This document shows positions 7,145 to 15,058 of a stretch of 40,303 nt of DNA, piece by piece. The notes below the pieces were generated by a model that saw only the letters and a program-made list of their open reading frames with translations, searched no databases and had not been told where the DNA came from. Position 1 is the first letter of the stretch. Each line of letters begins with the position of its first letter. The DNA lies in the NCBI GenBank assembly GCA_003963455.1, contig RXJA01000073.1:1-40303 (forward strand), written 5' to 3'. A program made the position numbers and the translations under genes. The stretch is from Hyphomicrobiales bacterium. Its GTDB lineage: Bacteria; Pseudomonadota; Alphaproteobacteria; Rhizobiales; Rhizobiaceae.

Positions 7145-7375
7145 TCATCCGGGCCGGCGGGAATTGAGAACCCACAGAAAGACTATCGAGGCGACCAGGA
7201 CAATCGAATTGCCGACCACGATGTTCCAGAACCGGGTCGGATCATCCGAGAGCGCGACCCAGTGCAGCTTGCCCCGGACTTCCCCCGTCTTGATGCCGCA
7301 GGCAATGTTATAAATCGCAATGGCCGCAAGCGCGGCCATCAGCACAAACAGGTCGTTGTTCTTGTTGCGATCCAT
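7145..7375 (-). CDS. Small two-helix membrane protein, 76 aa
   Basis: Starts MDRNKNNDLFV. Two hydrophobic helices (LFVLMAALAAIAIYNIACGI and NIVVGNSIVLVASIVFLWVL) flank a short charged loop (KTGEVRGKLHWVALSDDPTRFW). A GTG 60 bases upstream would add a 20-residue N-terminus; I prefer the ATG because the charged MDRNKNN start fits a cytoplasmic N-terminus. The family is not recognised. It ends 23 bases from the SDR gene stop on the opposite strand and lies downstream of the SRPBCC gene on the same strand, with an 87-base gap, so co-transcription is possible. Confidence 0.65.
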   Translation of the reverse strand: MDRNKNNDLFVLMAALAAIAIYNIACGIKTGEVRGKLHWVALSDDPTRFWNIVVGNSIVLVASIVFLWVLNSRRPG

Positions 7376-7462
7376 GAAGGAGATTTTAGCCGCGCTTGGT
7401 GAAATTTTGCTTACCCAAGGTAATGCGGCGGCCACGGCACCGGCCGCCGCGCGCTTTCGCGA

Positions 7463-7906
7463 TTACTGGTTGATCTCCGGCTCGACGAGCTTCGCCAGGT
7501 TGCGCAGCGATTCCTGCCAGCCGAGATAGCAGGCCTCGGCGGGGATGGCGTCGGGGATGCCGGCCTGGGTGATGTTGATCTCGGTGCCGACCGACACTTT
7601 CTTCAAGGCGACGGTCACCTCCATCTGGCCGGGCAGGTTTGGATCGTCGAACTTGTCGGTGTAGCGAACCAGCTCGCCCGGAACGAGTTCGACATAGTCG
7701 CCGCCGAAGGCGTGGCCGTCGCCGGTGGTGAAGTTGCGGAAGGACATCCTGAACGAACCGCCCACCTTCGCGTCGAGGCTATGGACCGTGCAGGTGAAGC
7801 CGTTCGGCGGCAGCCACTTGGCCAGCGCGTCCGCTTCGATGAACGCGCGGTAGACCTTTTCCGGTTTGGTCGTCAGGACGCGGTGCAGGTGGATGGTGCT
7901 CGGCAT
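7463..7906 (-). CDS. SRPBCC / AHSA1-family protein, 147 aa
   Basis: A START-like helix-grip protein with a deep ligand cavity. Typical AHSA1 features are the opening strand and 'KPEKVYRAFIEADALAKWLPPNGF', the central GGSFRMSFRN, the 'GDYVELVPGELVRYTDKFDDP' turn, and the closing 'GWQESLRNLAKLVEPE' helix that covers the cavity. The chosen start, ATG 7906 (MPSTIHLHRVL), follows AAGGATATCGAGAC; the frame is open to 7981, but that part is not conserved in kind and overlaps the intergenic region. Members bind lipids or other hydrophobic ligands or act as co-chaperones; some are paired with ArsR regulators, which are absent here. Divergent from the P5CR-like gene. Confidence 0.88.
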   Translation of the reverse strand: MPSTIHLHRVLTTKPEKVYRAFIEADALAKWLPPNGFTCTVHSLDAKVGGSFRMSFRNFTTGDGHAFGGDYVELVPGELVRYTDKFDDPNLPGQMEVTVALKKVSVGTEINITQAGIPDAIPAEACYLGWQESLRNLAKLVEPEINQ

Positions 7907-8028
7907 GTCTCGATATCCTTCCTCAGTTGATCGATGCCCCAAGGACGGGCGGCCCCCGGCCGATCCGACAGAGCCTGTCAAATTTTTCGCCCGGCGGCTA
8001 CCGTGGCGCCTGCAACGGAGGCAACAGG

Positions 8029-8820
8029 ATGAGCGCTTCGATCAGGCTGGGCATCGTCGGCGGCGCCGGCTGGCTGGGTGGCGCCATCGCGGCAGCCGCG
8101 CTGGAAGCTGGCGTTGTTCGGGCGCAGGACCTCGCCCTCTCCTACCGCAGCGCCAGGCCGGATCGTTTTCCCGGCGCGTTGTGGACGAAGGACAACCAGG
8201 CGCTTGCCGACCGCTCGGACGTCATCCTGCTTTCGGTGCGGCCGCAGGACTGGCCCGCGCTCGCCGTCGACGCCAGGGGCAAGCTGGTGATCTCGGTGAT
8301 GGCCGGCATCCGCCTTGCCGAGATCGGCGCGAAGCACGGCACGCGCCGCGTGGCGCGCACGCTGCCCAATGCCGCTGCCGAGGTCGCAAGATCCTACACG
8401 CCGTGGATCGCGAGCGGCGAGGCGACCGGCGAGGACCGCGCTGTCGTGCGCGCGATCCTTTGCGCCTGCGGCTTGCAGGACGAGGTCGGCAGCGAGCGCG
8501 ACATAGATTATCTCACCGGCCTGACCGGATCGGGCCCGGCCTTCCCTGCCCTTCTGGCCGACGCCATGATGCGCCACGCCATCGCCTTCGGCCTGGAGCC
8601 CGCGGTCGCCCAACGCGCCGTCAACACGGTGCTGACCGGTACCGGCCGGCTGCTCGAGCTGAAGGATGCTTCGCCGGCCGACACGGTGGAGGCTTTCCTC
8701 GGCTATCGCGGCACCACCGCGGCCGCGATCGAGACGATGCGCGCAGCCGGCTTCGGCGAGGCGGTCGCAAAAGGGCTGGCGGCTGCGTTCGAAAAGTCGA
8801 TCGCGATGGGCGAGGCGTGA
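8029..8820 (+). CDS. Pyrroline-5-carboxylate reductase-like protein, 263 aa
   Basis: An NAD(P)H-dependent reductase of the ProC family, whose standard member converts 1-pyrroline-5-carboxylate to proline. N-terminal Rossmann motif GIVGGAGWLGGAI (residues 8-20), then 'DVILLSVRPQDW' with the family's V(K/R)PQ turn, and in the C-terminal helical dimer domain the signature LTGLTGSGPAFPALLADAM. The start ATG 8029 has ACGGAGGCAACAGG upstream. Identity as the housekeeping proC is uncertain: the sequence is somewhat divergent (GGAGWLGG instead of GGGNMG), and rhizobia often carry several ProC-like paralogues acting on other imino acids. Divergent from the SRPBCC gene. Confidence 0.82.
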   Translation: MSASIRLGIVGGAGWLGGAIAAAALEAGVVRAQDLALSYRSARPDRFPGALWTKDNQALADRSDVILLSVRPQDWPALAVDARGKLVISVMAGIRLAEIGAKHGTRRVARTLPNAAAEVARSYTPWIASGEATGEDRAVVRAILCACGLQDEVGSERDIDYLTGLTGSGPAFPALLADAMMRHAIAFGLEPAVAQRAVNTVLTGTGRLLELKDASPADTVEAFLGYRGTTAAAIETMRAAGFGEAVAKGLAAAFEKSIAMGEA

Positions 8821-9093
8821 GCGGGCGACTCAGATGCACCCATCCATAGCTGGCTGCACAATATTTCGGCAGAAAATCTTGCAGAATTGAGTAAAATTAA
8901 GAAGATATCACGCCATAATTGCATTAGTTATCTCTTATTCTATCTACGCAGAATATCGATAAAAATATCGGCGATTTTCTCTGTACTATTTGCTTGTTTT
9001 CGGGAACGATAGTCCGTGTCGCAAGTTGGTTCGTAGCGGTCGCTCGAACTTGCAACCAGCCATCCGGGCGGGGCAGCGCGGAAGGATTGTCCG
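8821..9093 (+). promoter_or_regulatory. AT-rich upstream region of the glycanase/secretion operon
   Basis: Bases 8870-9000 are strongly AT-rich compared with the neighbours. They contain a direct repeat AATATCG at 8952-8958 and 8964-8970, 12 bases apart (about one helical turn), within GAATATCGATAAAAATATCG. AT-rich upstream regions are typical targets of MucR-type regulators of exopolysaccharide genes in rhizobia; a link here is inference only. Confidence 0.4.
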
Positions 9094-10563
9094 ATGAGCT
9101 TCGTCGTCAACGCGGTAGGCGTTCCTCTTCCCTATAGCGGCGCATCCAACCATTGGTTCTCGGCGGCGGGCTCCGGGCCGACGCTCAACGGCAGCTCGGG
9201 AAACGACAGCTTCTACGGAGCGTCGGGCGTCAACGTCACCATGTATGGCGGCTCCGGCGACGACATCTATTACCTCTATTCGGCGGGCAACAAGGTGTTC
9301 GAGAACCCCGGCCAGGGCGTCGACACGATCAACACATGGATGAGCTACACGCTGCCGGACAATGTCGAGAACCTCGTCGTAACCGGCATCCACAACTATG
9401 CCTTCGGCAATGCGCTGGACAACATCATCACCGCCACGGCGGGCGGCCAGACCCTGGACGGCGGCGCCGGCAACGACGTGCTGATCGATGGCGGCGGCGG
9501 CGCCGACACCTTCATCATCGCCAAGGGCAACGGCAGCGACTCGATCGTCAATTTCGCCTCGAACGATACCGTGCGCCTGGATGGCTACGGGTTCACCTCG
9601 TTCGCCGCCATCCACGACAACATGATCCAGGCGGGACCCAATGTGGTGCTGAACCTCGGATCGGGCGAGATCCTCGAATTCAAGAACATGACCATCGACA
9701 AGCTGCAGCCCCACCAGTTCGAGCTGCCGGTCGACAAGTCCGGCATGACGCTGTCCTTCAGCGACGACTTCAACTCGCTCAGCCTCTGGAACGGCCACAA
9801 TGGCGTCTGGGACACGAACTTCTGGTGGGGGGCGTCGAACGGCAGCACGCTGACCCGCAATGGCGAGTTGCAGTGGTATATCGACGCCAATTACGGCCCG
9901 ACCAGCTCGGTGCATCCGTTCAGCGTCGACAATGGCGTGCTGACGATCACGGCGGCGCAGACGCCGGCCGACATCAAGCCGCTGATCAACAATTACGAAT
10001 ACACTTCCGGCATCCTCACCACGCATGACTCGTTCTGGCAGACCTATGGCTATTTCGAGATGAAGGCGGACCTGCCGGAAAACGCCGGCGCCTGGCCGGC
10101 CTTCTGGCTGCTGCCGGAAGACGGCTCCTGGCCGCCGGAGCTCGACGTCGTGGAAAAATATGGACAGAACCCGAATTCGCTGCTGGTGACGGCACATACC
10201 AACCAGACGGGCCAGCACACGACGGTCGGATCCACGGTGAACGTCATGGACACCGCCGGCTTCCACACCTATGGCCTGCTGTGGACGCCGGACAAGCTGG
10301 TGTGGACCTATGACGGCGTCCAGGTCGCCGAGGCGGCGACGCCGTCCGATATGAACAAGCCGATGTACATGCTGGTCGATCTCGCGGTCGGCGGCCAGGC
10401 CGGCGCGCCGCCCGACCATCTCGCCACACCGGCGGAGATGAAGATCGACTACATCCACGCCTATACGCTGAACGACCTGCCAAGCCAGGCGGCGGCCCTG
10501 GCCAGCAGCACGGCAAGCAGCACGCAGCACCATCTCGCCACGGCAAACGAGCATTCCGCCTGA
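9094..10563 (+). CDS. Secreted RTX-type GH16 endo-beta-glycanase (ExsH/PlyA-like), 489 aa
   Basis: An extracellular depolymerase for an acidic exopolysaccharide or other beta-1,3/1,4-glucan. Residues about 20-215 carry glycine-rich calcium-binding RTX repeats (GGSGDDIYY near 53; GGAGNDVLIDGGGGADTF near 123-140). Residues about 225-475 form a GH16 domain with FSDDFNSLSLWNG, YGYFEMKADLP..GAWPAFWLLP and the catalytic ExDxxE motif ELDVVE (nucleophile Glu349, Asp351, acid/base Glu354). There is no Sec signal; the gene sits 35 bases before a PrsD/PrsE-type type I transporter, its likely export route. The RTX block precedes the enzyme domain, and a Ser/Ala/Thr-rich tail with no repeats ends the protein. 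Substrate is inferred from family and context. Confidence 0.9.
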   Translation: MSFVVNAVGVPLPYSGASNHWFSAAGSGPTLNGSSGNDSFYGASGVNVTMYGGSGDDIYYLYSAGNKVFENPGQGVDTINTWMSYTLPDNVENLVVTGIHNYAFGNALDNIITATAGGQTLDGGAGNDVLIDGGGGADTFIIAKGNGSDSIVNFASNDTVRLDGYGFTSFAAIHDNMIQAGPNVVLNLGSGEILEFKNMTIDKLQPHQFELPVDKSGMTLSFSDDFNSLSLWNGHNGVWDTNFWWGASNGSTLTRNGELQWYIDANYGPTSSVHPFSVDNGVLTITAAQTPADIKPLINNYEYTSGILTTHDSFWQTYGYFEMKADLPENAGAWPAFWLLPEDGSWPPELDVVEKYGQNPNSLLVTAHTNQTGQHTTVGSTVNVMDTAGFHTYGLLWTPDKLVWTYDGVQVAEAATPSDMNKPMYMLVDLAVGGQAGAPPDHLATPAEMKIDYIHAYTLNDLPSQAAALASSTASSTQHHLATANEHSA

Positions 10564-10598
10564 AGCGTGGCGGCCGGGCTTGGAGAGGGAGTGCGGGA

Positions 10599-12332
10599 AT
10601 GGCTGGACAGTTGGGATTGCGGCCGGTTTTGCGTCGCGCCGTCGCCGATGTCGGGCTGTTCTCGCTGCTGATCAACCTGCTGCTGCTGGTGATCCCGCTT
10701 TACCTGCTCCAGGTCTATGACCGGGTGCTGCCCTCCTCCAGCGTCGAGACGCTCGTCTATCTGTCGGCCATGGCGGTCGCGGCGCTCGGTTTCCTCGGTT
10801 TCCTCGACGCCGTCCGCGCGATCTACACGCAGCGCATCGCCGCGACGGTCAATGACAGGCTGGGCTCGACGGTCTTCGCGGCCTCGCTCGGCGCCAGGAA
10901 TGCGCCGTCGCCGCTCACCGATCTCGCCTCGGTCTGCGCCTTCATCCGCTCGCGCGGCGTCTCGGTGCTGTTCGACCTGCCCTTTGCGCCGGTCTTCCTC
11001 GGCCTGCTCTACCTGATCCACCCGGTGCTCTTCTGGGTGACGCTCGGCGGCGCCGCGCTGCTGGTCGTGCTGGTCGTCGCCAACCAGATCGCGATCGGCC
11101 GGAACGACGCGCTCTCGGCGGAACGCTCGGCCCTGGCCGGCCAGGCCGAGCAGGCCTTCGCCCGCAACGCCGAGACGCTGCGCGCCATGGGCATGGTGGA
11201 AAACGCCGCGCGCGCATGGGGCCGGCATGTGGCGGCAGCGCTCGTGCTGCACGACCGCTCGGCCAGCGCCAACGCCGTCTTCAGCGGCGCATCGCGGGCG
11301 CTGCGCATGATGCTGCAGCTTGCCATCCTCGGCGCCGGCGCCTGGCTGGTGCTCAAGGGCGAGATGACGGCCGGCATGATCTTCGCCTCCTCGCTGGTGT
11401 CCTCGCGCGCGCTGCAGCCGCTCGACCAGTTGATCGGCTCCTGGCGGCAGATCGTCGAGGCGAAGAGCGCCTGGACGCGGCTGCGAAGCGCGCTCGCGGC
11501 GCGGCCGGCGGAGGCGCGCAAGCTCACCCTGCCCGACCCGACCGGCGCGATCGCCGCCCAGGATCTTTTCTTCATCGCGCCCAATGCGGCGTTCGGCGCC
11601 GAGCCCATCCTGAAGCGGCTGAGCTTTGCGATTCAGCCCGGCGAAGCGGTGGCGATCGTCGGCCCGAGCGGCGCCGGCAAATCGACCCTGGCGCGGCTGC
11701 TCGTCGGGGCGGCCCAACCGAGCGGCGGCTCGGTCAGGATCGACGGCGCCGAGCTCAGGACCTGGGACGAAAACCAGCTCGGCCGGCATATCGGCTATCT
11801 GGCGCAGGAAGTGGAGCTTTTCCCCGGGACGATCGCCGACAACATCGCGCGCTTCGACCCCGACGCGGACGATGCGGCAATCGTGGAAGCGGCGAGGCGC
11901 GCCGAGGCGCATGAGTTGATCCTTTCGCTGCGCGACGGCTACCAGACGGGGATCGCGGGGACGCTGTCGGGCGGCGAGCGGCAGCGGATCGGGCTGGCGC
12001 GCGCCTTCTACGGCAATCCGCGCATCCTGGTGCTCGACGAGCCGAGCACGCATCTCGACGGCGCCGGCGAGGCAGCGCTCGAAGCCGTGCTTGCGGCCGC
12101 GCGCGCCGCCGGCGTCACCACGATCGTGATCACGCACCGCCCGTCGATCGCCGCTGCCAGCGACCGCGTGATGGTTCTGCGCGGCGGCGTCATCGAGGCG
12201 TTCGGGCCGAGCGCCGAGGTGTTGCGGCAGTCGACCGTCGACAGGGGCAAAGGCACGCAGCGCGGCACGGTGGTGACGGGTTCGTTCGCGCCCATCATCC
12301 GCGCCTCGCAGACCATCCGGCACGGGTCCTGA
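10599..12332 (+). CDS. prsD: Type I secretion ABC transporter (permease-ATPase), PrsD-like, 577 aa
   Basis: Inner-membrane export pump for RTX proteins. The N-terminal half has six transmembrane helices of the type I exporter class (start LFSLLINLLLLVIPLYLLQVYDRVLPSSS, the standard 'LQVYDRV' signature of PrtD/PrsD). The ATPase half holds Walker A GPSGAGKST (about residue 355), the ABC signature LSGGERQR (about 457) and Walker B ILVLDEP (about 476), followed by the switch His in ITHRPS. The start ATG has GAGAGGGAGTG upstream. It follows the GH16 gene by 35 bases and is followed by the adaptor gene after 3 bases, so the three are one operon. The outer-membrane TolC partner is not in the window and is usually encoded elsewhere in rhizobia. 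Confidence 0.93.
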   Translation: MAGQLGLRPVLRRAVADVGLFSLLINLLLLVIPLYLLQVYDRVLPSSSVETLVYLSAMAVAALGFLGFLDAVRAIYTQRIAATVNDRLGSTVFAASLGARNAPSPLTDLASVCAFIRSRGVSVLFDLPFAPVFLGLLYLIHPVLFWVTLGGAALLVVLVVANQIAIGRNDALSAERSALAGQAEQAFARNAETLRAMGMVENAARAWGRHVAAALVLHDRSASANAVFSGASRALRMMLQLAILGAGAWLVLKGEMTAGMIFASSLVSSRALQPLDQLIGSWRQIVEAKSAWTRLRSALAARPAEARKLTLPDPTGAIAAQDLFFIAPNAAFGAEPILKRLSFAIQPGEAVAIVGPSGAGKSTLARLLVGAAQPSGGSVRIDGAELRTWDENQLGRHIGYLAQEVELFPGTIADNIARFDPDADDAAIVEAARRAEAHELILSLRDGYQTGIAGTLSGGERQRIGLARAFYGNPRILVLDEPSTHLDGAGEAALEAVLAAARAAGVTTIVITHRPSIAAASDRVMVLRGGVIEAFGPSAEVLRQSTVDRGKGTQRGTVVTGSFAPIIRASQTIRHGS

Positions 12333-12335
12333 ACG

Positions 12336-13652
12336 ATGGCGCGAAGCATCACATTCGAAGGCAGCCCGCGCACCGACTTCCGGCGCGCGGCCTGGGCCGG
12401 CTACGCGGCGGTCGCGCTGCTTATCGGCGGCTTCGGCACTTGGGCGGCTCAAGCGCCGCTGGGTGGCGCGGTGATCACGCAAGGCACGATCGCGGCCACC
12501 GGCGGCAACATCCTCATCCAGCATCGCGAGGGCGGCATCATCAAACAGCTGCTGGCGCATGAAGGCGACCGCGTGCGCGAGGGCCAGGAGCTCATCCTGC
12601 TCGACCGGACCGCCCCGGAGGCCGATCTCAACCGGCTGACGAGACAGTGGATCGCGCTCAAGGCCAGTGCGGCGCGGCTGGAGGCCGAACGCGACGGGCT
12701 GGACAGGCTGGCGCCGATCGCCGAGCCCGCGCCGGCGCCGTTCCAGCAGGAGTTCCAGAACCTGATGCGCGAACAGCAAAAGGAGTTCGACGCCAGGCTC
12801 GCGCGCTTCCGCTCCGAGCAGTCGATCCTGGCGCAGCGAGTCGCCATGCATCGCGAGTCGGTGAAGGGCCTGAACGCGCAGAAGGCGGCCATCGAGCAGC
12901 AGGCCGAGGTGGTGAAGAAGGAGCTCGACATCAAGACCGACCTTCTGGGCAAGGGCCTCACCAACCGCACCGAATACTCGCAGCTTCTGCGCTCCGAGGC
13001 CGACCTCGTCGGCCAGGCCGGCGCGCTGGAGGCGGACCTCGCCTCGGCCAACACGCAGATCGTGGAGGCCGAGGCGCAGACCGAACGCGCGATGACCCAG
13101 CGCGTCGAGGAGGCGCTGACCAGGCTCGACGACGTGCGCACCAACCTCGCCGACATCGAGGAGCGGATGCGCGCGGCGCAAGCCGTGTTGAAACGCACGA
13201 CGATCACCGCGCCGGCGGCGGGCATCATCGTGTCCTCGACCTATAATTCGCAAGGCAGCGTGGTCGCGCCCGGCGAGAAGATCATGGAGATCCTGCCCAC
13301 GTCATCGGGCCTGGTGGTGGACGCCAAGCTTCGCCCGAAAGACATCGACCAGGTGCATGTCGGGCAATCGGCAAAGCTCCGCCTGTCGGCGCTCAACACG
13401 CGCCTGACGCCGGAAGTCCCGGCCACGGTCAGCGAAATCTCCGCCGACCGGCTGATCGACGAGGCCACGCGCGAACCCTATTTCCGCGCCAGGCTGAAGA
13501 TTAGTGATGCCCTGCCCCCCGGCGTCAAGAGGGAACAGCTCTATCCCGGCACCCCGGTCGACACCTTCATCAGCACCGGCGACCGGACGTTCTTCGAGTA
13601 TCTGGTCCGCCCGATGGTTGATTCCTTCGCGCGGGCGTTCAGGGAGCGGTAG
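12336..13652 (+). CDS. prsE: Type I secretion membrane-fusion protein, PrsE/HlyD-like, 438 aa
   Basis: Periplasmic adaptor linking the ABC pump to TolC. One N-terminal transmembrane helix (AGYAAVALLIGGFGTWAAQAPLGGAVI, residues about 18-44), then the lipoyl-like half GGNILIQHREGGIIKQLLAHEGDRVREGQELILLD, a long alpha-helical hairpin of heptads (residues about 95-290, rich in Glu, Gln, Arg and Ala), the returning lipoyl half RTTITAPAAGIIVSSTYNSQGSVVAPGEKIMEI, and the beta-barrel end LRLSALN...YPGTPVDTFISTGDRTFFEYLVRPM, characteristic of the family. It starts 3 bases after the ABC gene stop. The operon ends here; the next gene converges on it 57 bases away. Confidence 0.93.
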   Translation: MARSITFEGSPRTDFRRAAWAGYAAVALLIGGFGTWAAQAPLGGAVITQGTIAATGGNILIQHREGGIIKQLLAHEGDRVREGQELILLDRTAPEADLNRLTRQWIALKASAARLEAERDGLDRLAPIAEPAPAPFQQEFQNLMREQQKEFDARLARFRSEQSILAQRVAMHRESVKGLNAQKAAIEQQAEVVKKELDIKTDLLGKGLTNRTEYSQLLRSEADLVGQAGALEADLASANTQIVEAEAQTERAMTQRVEEALTRLDDVRTNLADIEERMRAAQAVLKRTTITAPAAGIIVSSTYNSQGSVVAPGEKIMEILPTSSGLVVDAKLRPKDIDQVHVGQSAKLRLSALNTRLTPEVPATVSEISADRLIDEATREPYFRARLKISDALPPGVKREQLYPGTPVDTFISTGDRTFFEYLVRPMVDSFARAFRER

Positions 13653-13709
13653 GTGGCCCGCACGACGCGCTGGCGTATTTGCGGAGAGAACTTGTCGTTG
13701 TCTTGACGA

Positions 13710-14486
13710 TCAGGCCTCGCCCTGTACCTGGCTGCGAATATCGTCAGCCAGCGGGTGCAGCGCTTCAGAGGGCAATGAGCCCACAAGACTGTAACCCATA
13801 CCGTTCGACGCCCAAGCCCAGCCGTCAACCTTGCCTTGGGTGTGGGGCGTCATCGTCCGCGTCTGGTCCACGGCCATCGGTCTTGTCAACATGACAAGGC
13901 GCGTGCCCTGGTCATTGTCATACATCAGCATCAGGCCGGCGCCGTGAGGTGTGGAAACGACGCGGCCACCCATCAGCCGATAGCCGGACTTCGACAGGTC
14001 CGGCAGGACAGGCTTGCGTCCCATCCGTTCAGTCGCCCAGCCAACCAGTTCGACCATATTGTCGGCCCGGAGTTCCACCGGCCTGGTCCTGTCTCCGGCA
14101 TATGTAGTGAAACTGTCAGAGGCCTCGCGAGCGAGGGCGACCACACCTTCGGTTGGAGGCACCATCATATCGCGCATGTACCAGCCGCCGGATCCGCCGG
14201 CGAACAGAAGCACGGCGGCGGCGGCGGCAAGCCGCCAGTTGGAGATCCTGTTTTGCCGTCTGGTGGCAATGAGGTGGTTGAGATTGAGCCTTGATGGCAC
14301 TGGCTCGCCAGCGATCGGATCAAAGGCGCCCTGCAAAAGGGTGCGCTGGACTGAATAGGAAGCAAAACGATTGGCGACATCCGGGTGCTTGTCGAGATAG
14401 GCGGAGACTTCCTCGTTTCGGGCAGCGTCAAGCCGGCCGTCGACATAGGCGTGGAGATCGTCCTCGGTGATTGGCCTATCCGTCAT
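13710..14486 (-). CDS. Membrane-anchored anti-sigma factor, 258 aa
   Basis: The probable inhibitor of the ECF sigma factor encoded just upstream. The N-terminus 'TEDDLHAYVDGRLDAARNEEVSAYLDKHPDV' is the usual anti-sigma helical domain, but it lacks the HxxxCxxC zinc motif, so it is not a redox ZAS protein of the RsrA/ChrR kind. One transmembrane helix follows (WRLAAAAAVLLFAGGSGGWYM, about residues 83-103), and the C-terminal 150 residues should lie in the periplasm and act as the sensor ('ELVGWATERMGRKPVLPDLSKSGYRLMGGRVVS', a pattern seen in many proteobacterial anti-sigma factors). Its ATG overlaps the sigma stop (ATGA, 14483-14486), implying translational coupling. Confidence 0.88.
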   Translation of the reverse strand: MTDRPITEDDLHAYVDGRLDAARNEEVSAYLDKHPDVANRFASYSVQRTLLQGAFDPIAGEPVPSRLNLNHLIATRRQNRISNWRLAAAAAVLLFAGGSGGWYMRDMMVPPTEGVVALAREASDSFTTYAGDRTRPVELRADNMVELVGWATERMGRKPVLPDLSKSGYRLMGGRVVSTPHGAGLMLMYDNDQGTRLVMLTRPMAVDQTRTMTPHTQGKVDGWAWASNGMGYSLVGSLPSEALHPLADDIRSQVQGEA

Positions 14487-15007
14487 TTCACTCTCCGCAG
14501 ATGCGAGCCCGGTCTAACGCCCCTGGCGGGGCTTTCCAAGATCTGCCGCAGGCGCTCACGCGCGCGCGACAGTCGCGACATCACGGTTCCGATCGGGATC
14601 GCCAGCACTTCGGCCACCTGGGCGTAGCTGAGGTCTTCGACAGCTACCAGCAGCAGCACGCTACGCGGTTCCTCGGCTAGTTGTTGGATCGCCGAGACGA
14701 CGTCGGCTCTTGCGAGGTCGTCCTCCTGTGTCGGCGGATGCGCCATGAGATCATCTGCGATCTCTTCTAAGGCAACGTGCTGGCCGCGCCGGGCGGCCTG
14801 CCGCAGCCGGTTGACTGCAAGATTATGCAGGATCGCGAATACCCAGGTGCGGGCATCCTCATTTCGGCGCCGGTGCCAATGAGAGATCACGCGTTCAAGG
14901 CAGTCCTGCACGAGATCGTCAGCAGCGACCGCGTCGTGAACGAAACCGCGGGCATAGCGTCGCAATGCCGGGATCATCGGTTCGACCTGGAAAAGAAGAT
15001 CATCCAT
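14483..15007 (-). CDS. ECF-type RNA polymerase sigma factor, 174 aa
   Basis: A compact sigma-70 family factor with only regions 2 and 4. Region 2: 'LRRYARGFVHDAVAADDLVQDCLERVISHWHRRRNEDARTWVFAILHNLAVNRLR'. Region 4: 'LAEEPRSVLLLVAVEDLSYAQVAEVLAIPIGTVMSRLSRARERLRQIL', a helix-turn-helix that reads the -35 element. Start chosen at ATG 15007 (MDDLLFQVEPMIPALRRYA); the longer frame to 15058 overlaps the upstream spacer and adds an unconserved basic stretch. It follows the beta-propeller gene by 51 bases on the same strand, so sigma and anti-sigma probably sit at the distal end of a four-gene operon with two exported proteins. That operon carries a candidate ECF promoter, suggesting autoregulation. 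Confidence 0.93.
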   Translation of the reverse strand: MDDLLFQVEPMIPALRRYARGFVHDAVAADDLVQDCLERVISHWHRRRNEDARTWVFAILHNLAVNRLRQAARRGQHVALEEIADDLMAHPPTQEDDLARADVVSAIQQLAEEPRSVLLLVAVEDLSYAQVAEVLAIPIGTVMSRLSRARERLRQILESPARGVRPGSHLRRVK

Positions 15008-15058
15008 CGCACTGCGTCCCGTGGTTGGCCCGCCTCGAGCGAGGCGGGCCATTTTCAC

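Noticed and set aside
10461..13253. A 930-codon open frame on the minus strand through the glycanase and type I secretion genes
   Set aside because: It runs antisense to three well-supported genes, has a basic, low-complexity product and no ribosome site; in GC-rich DNA such long antisense frames arise from third-position GC bias.
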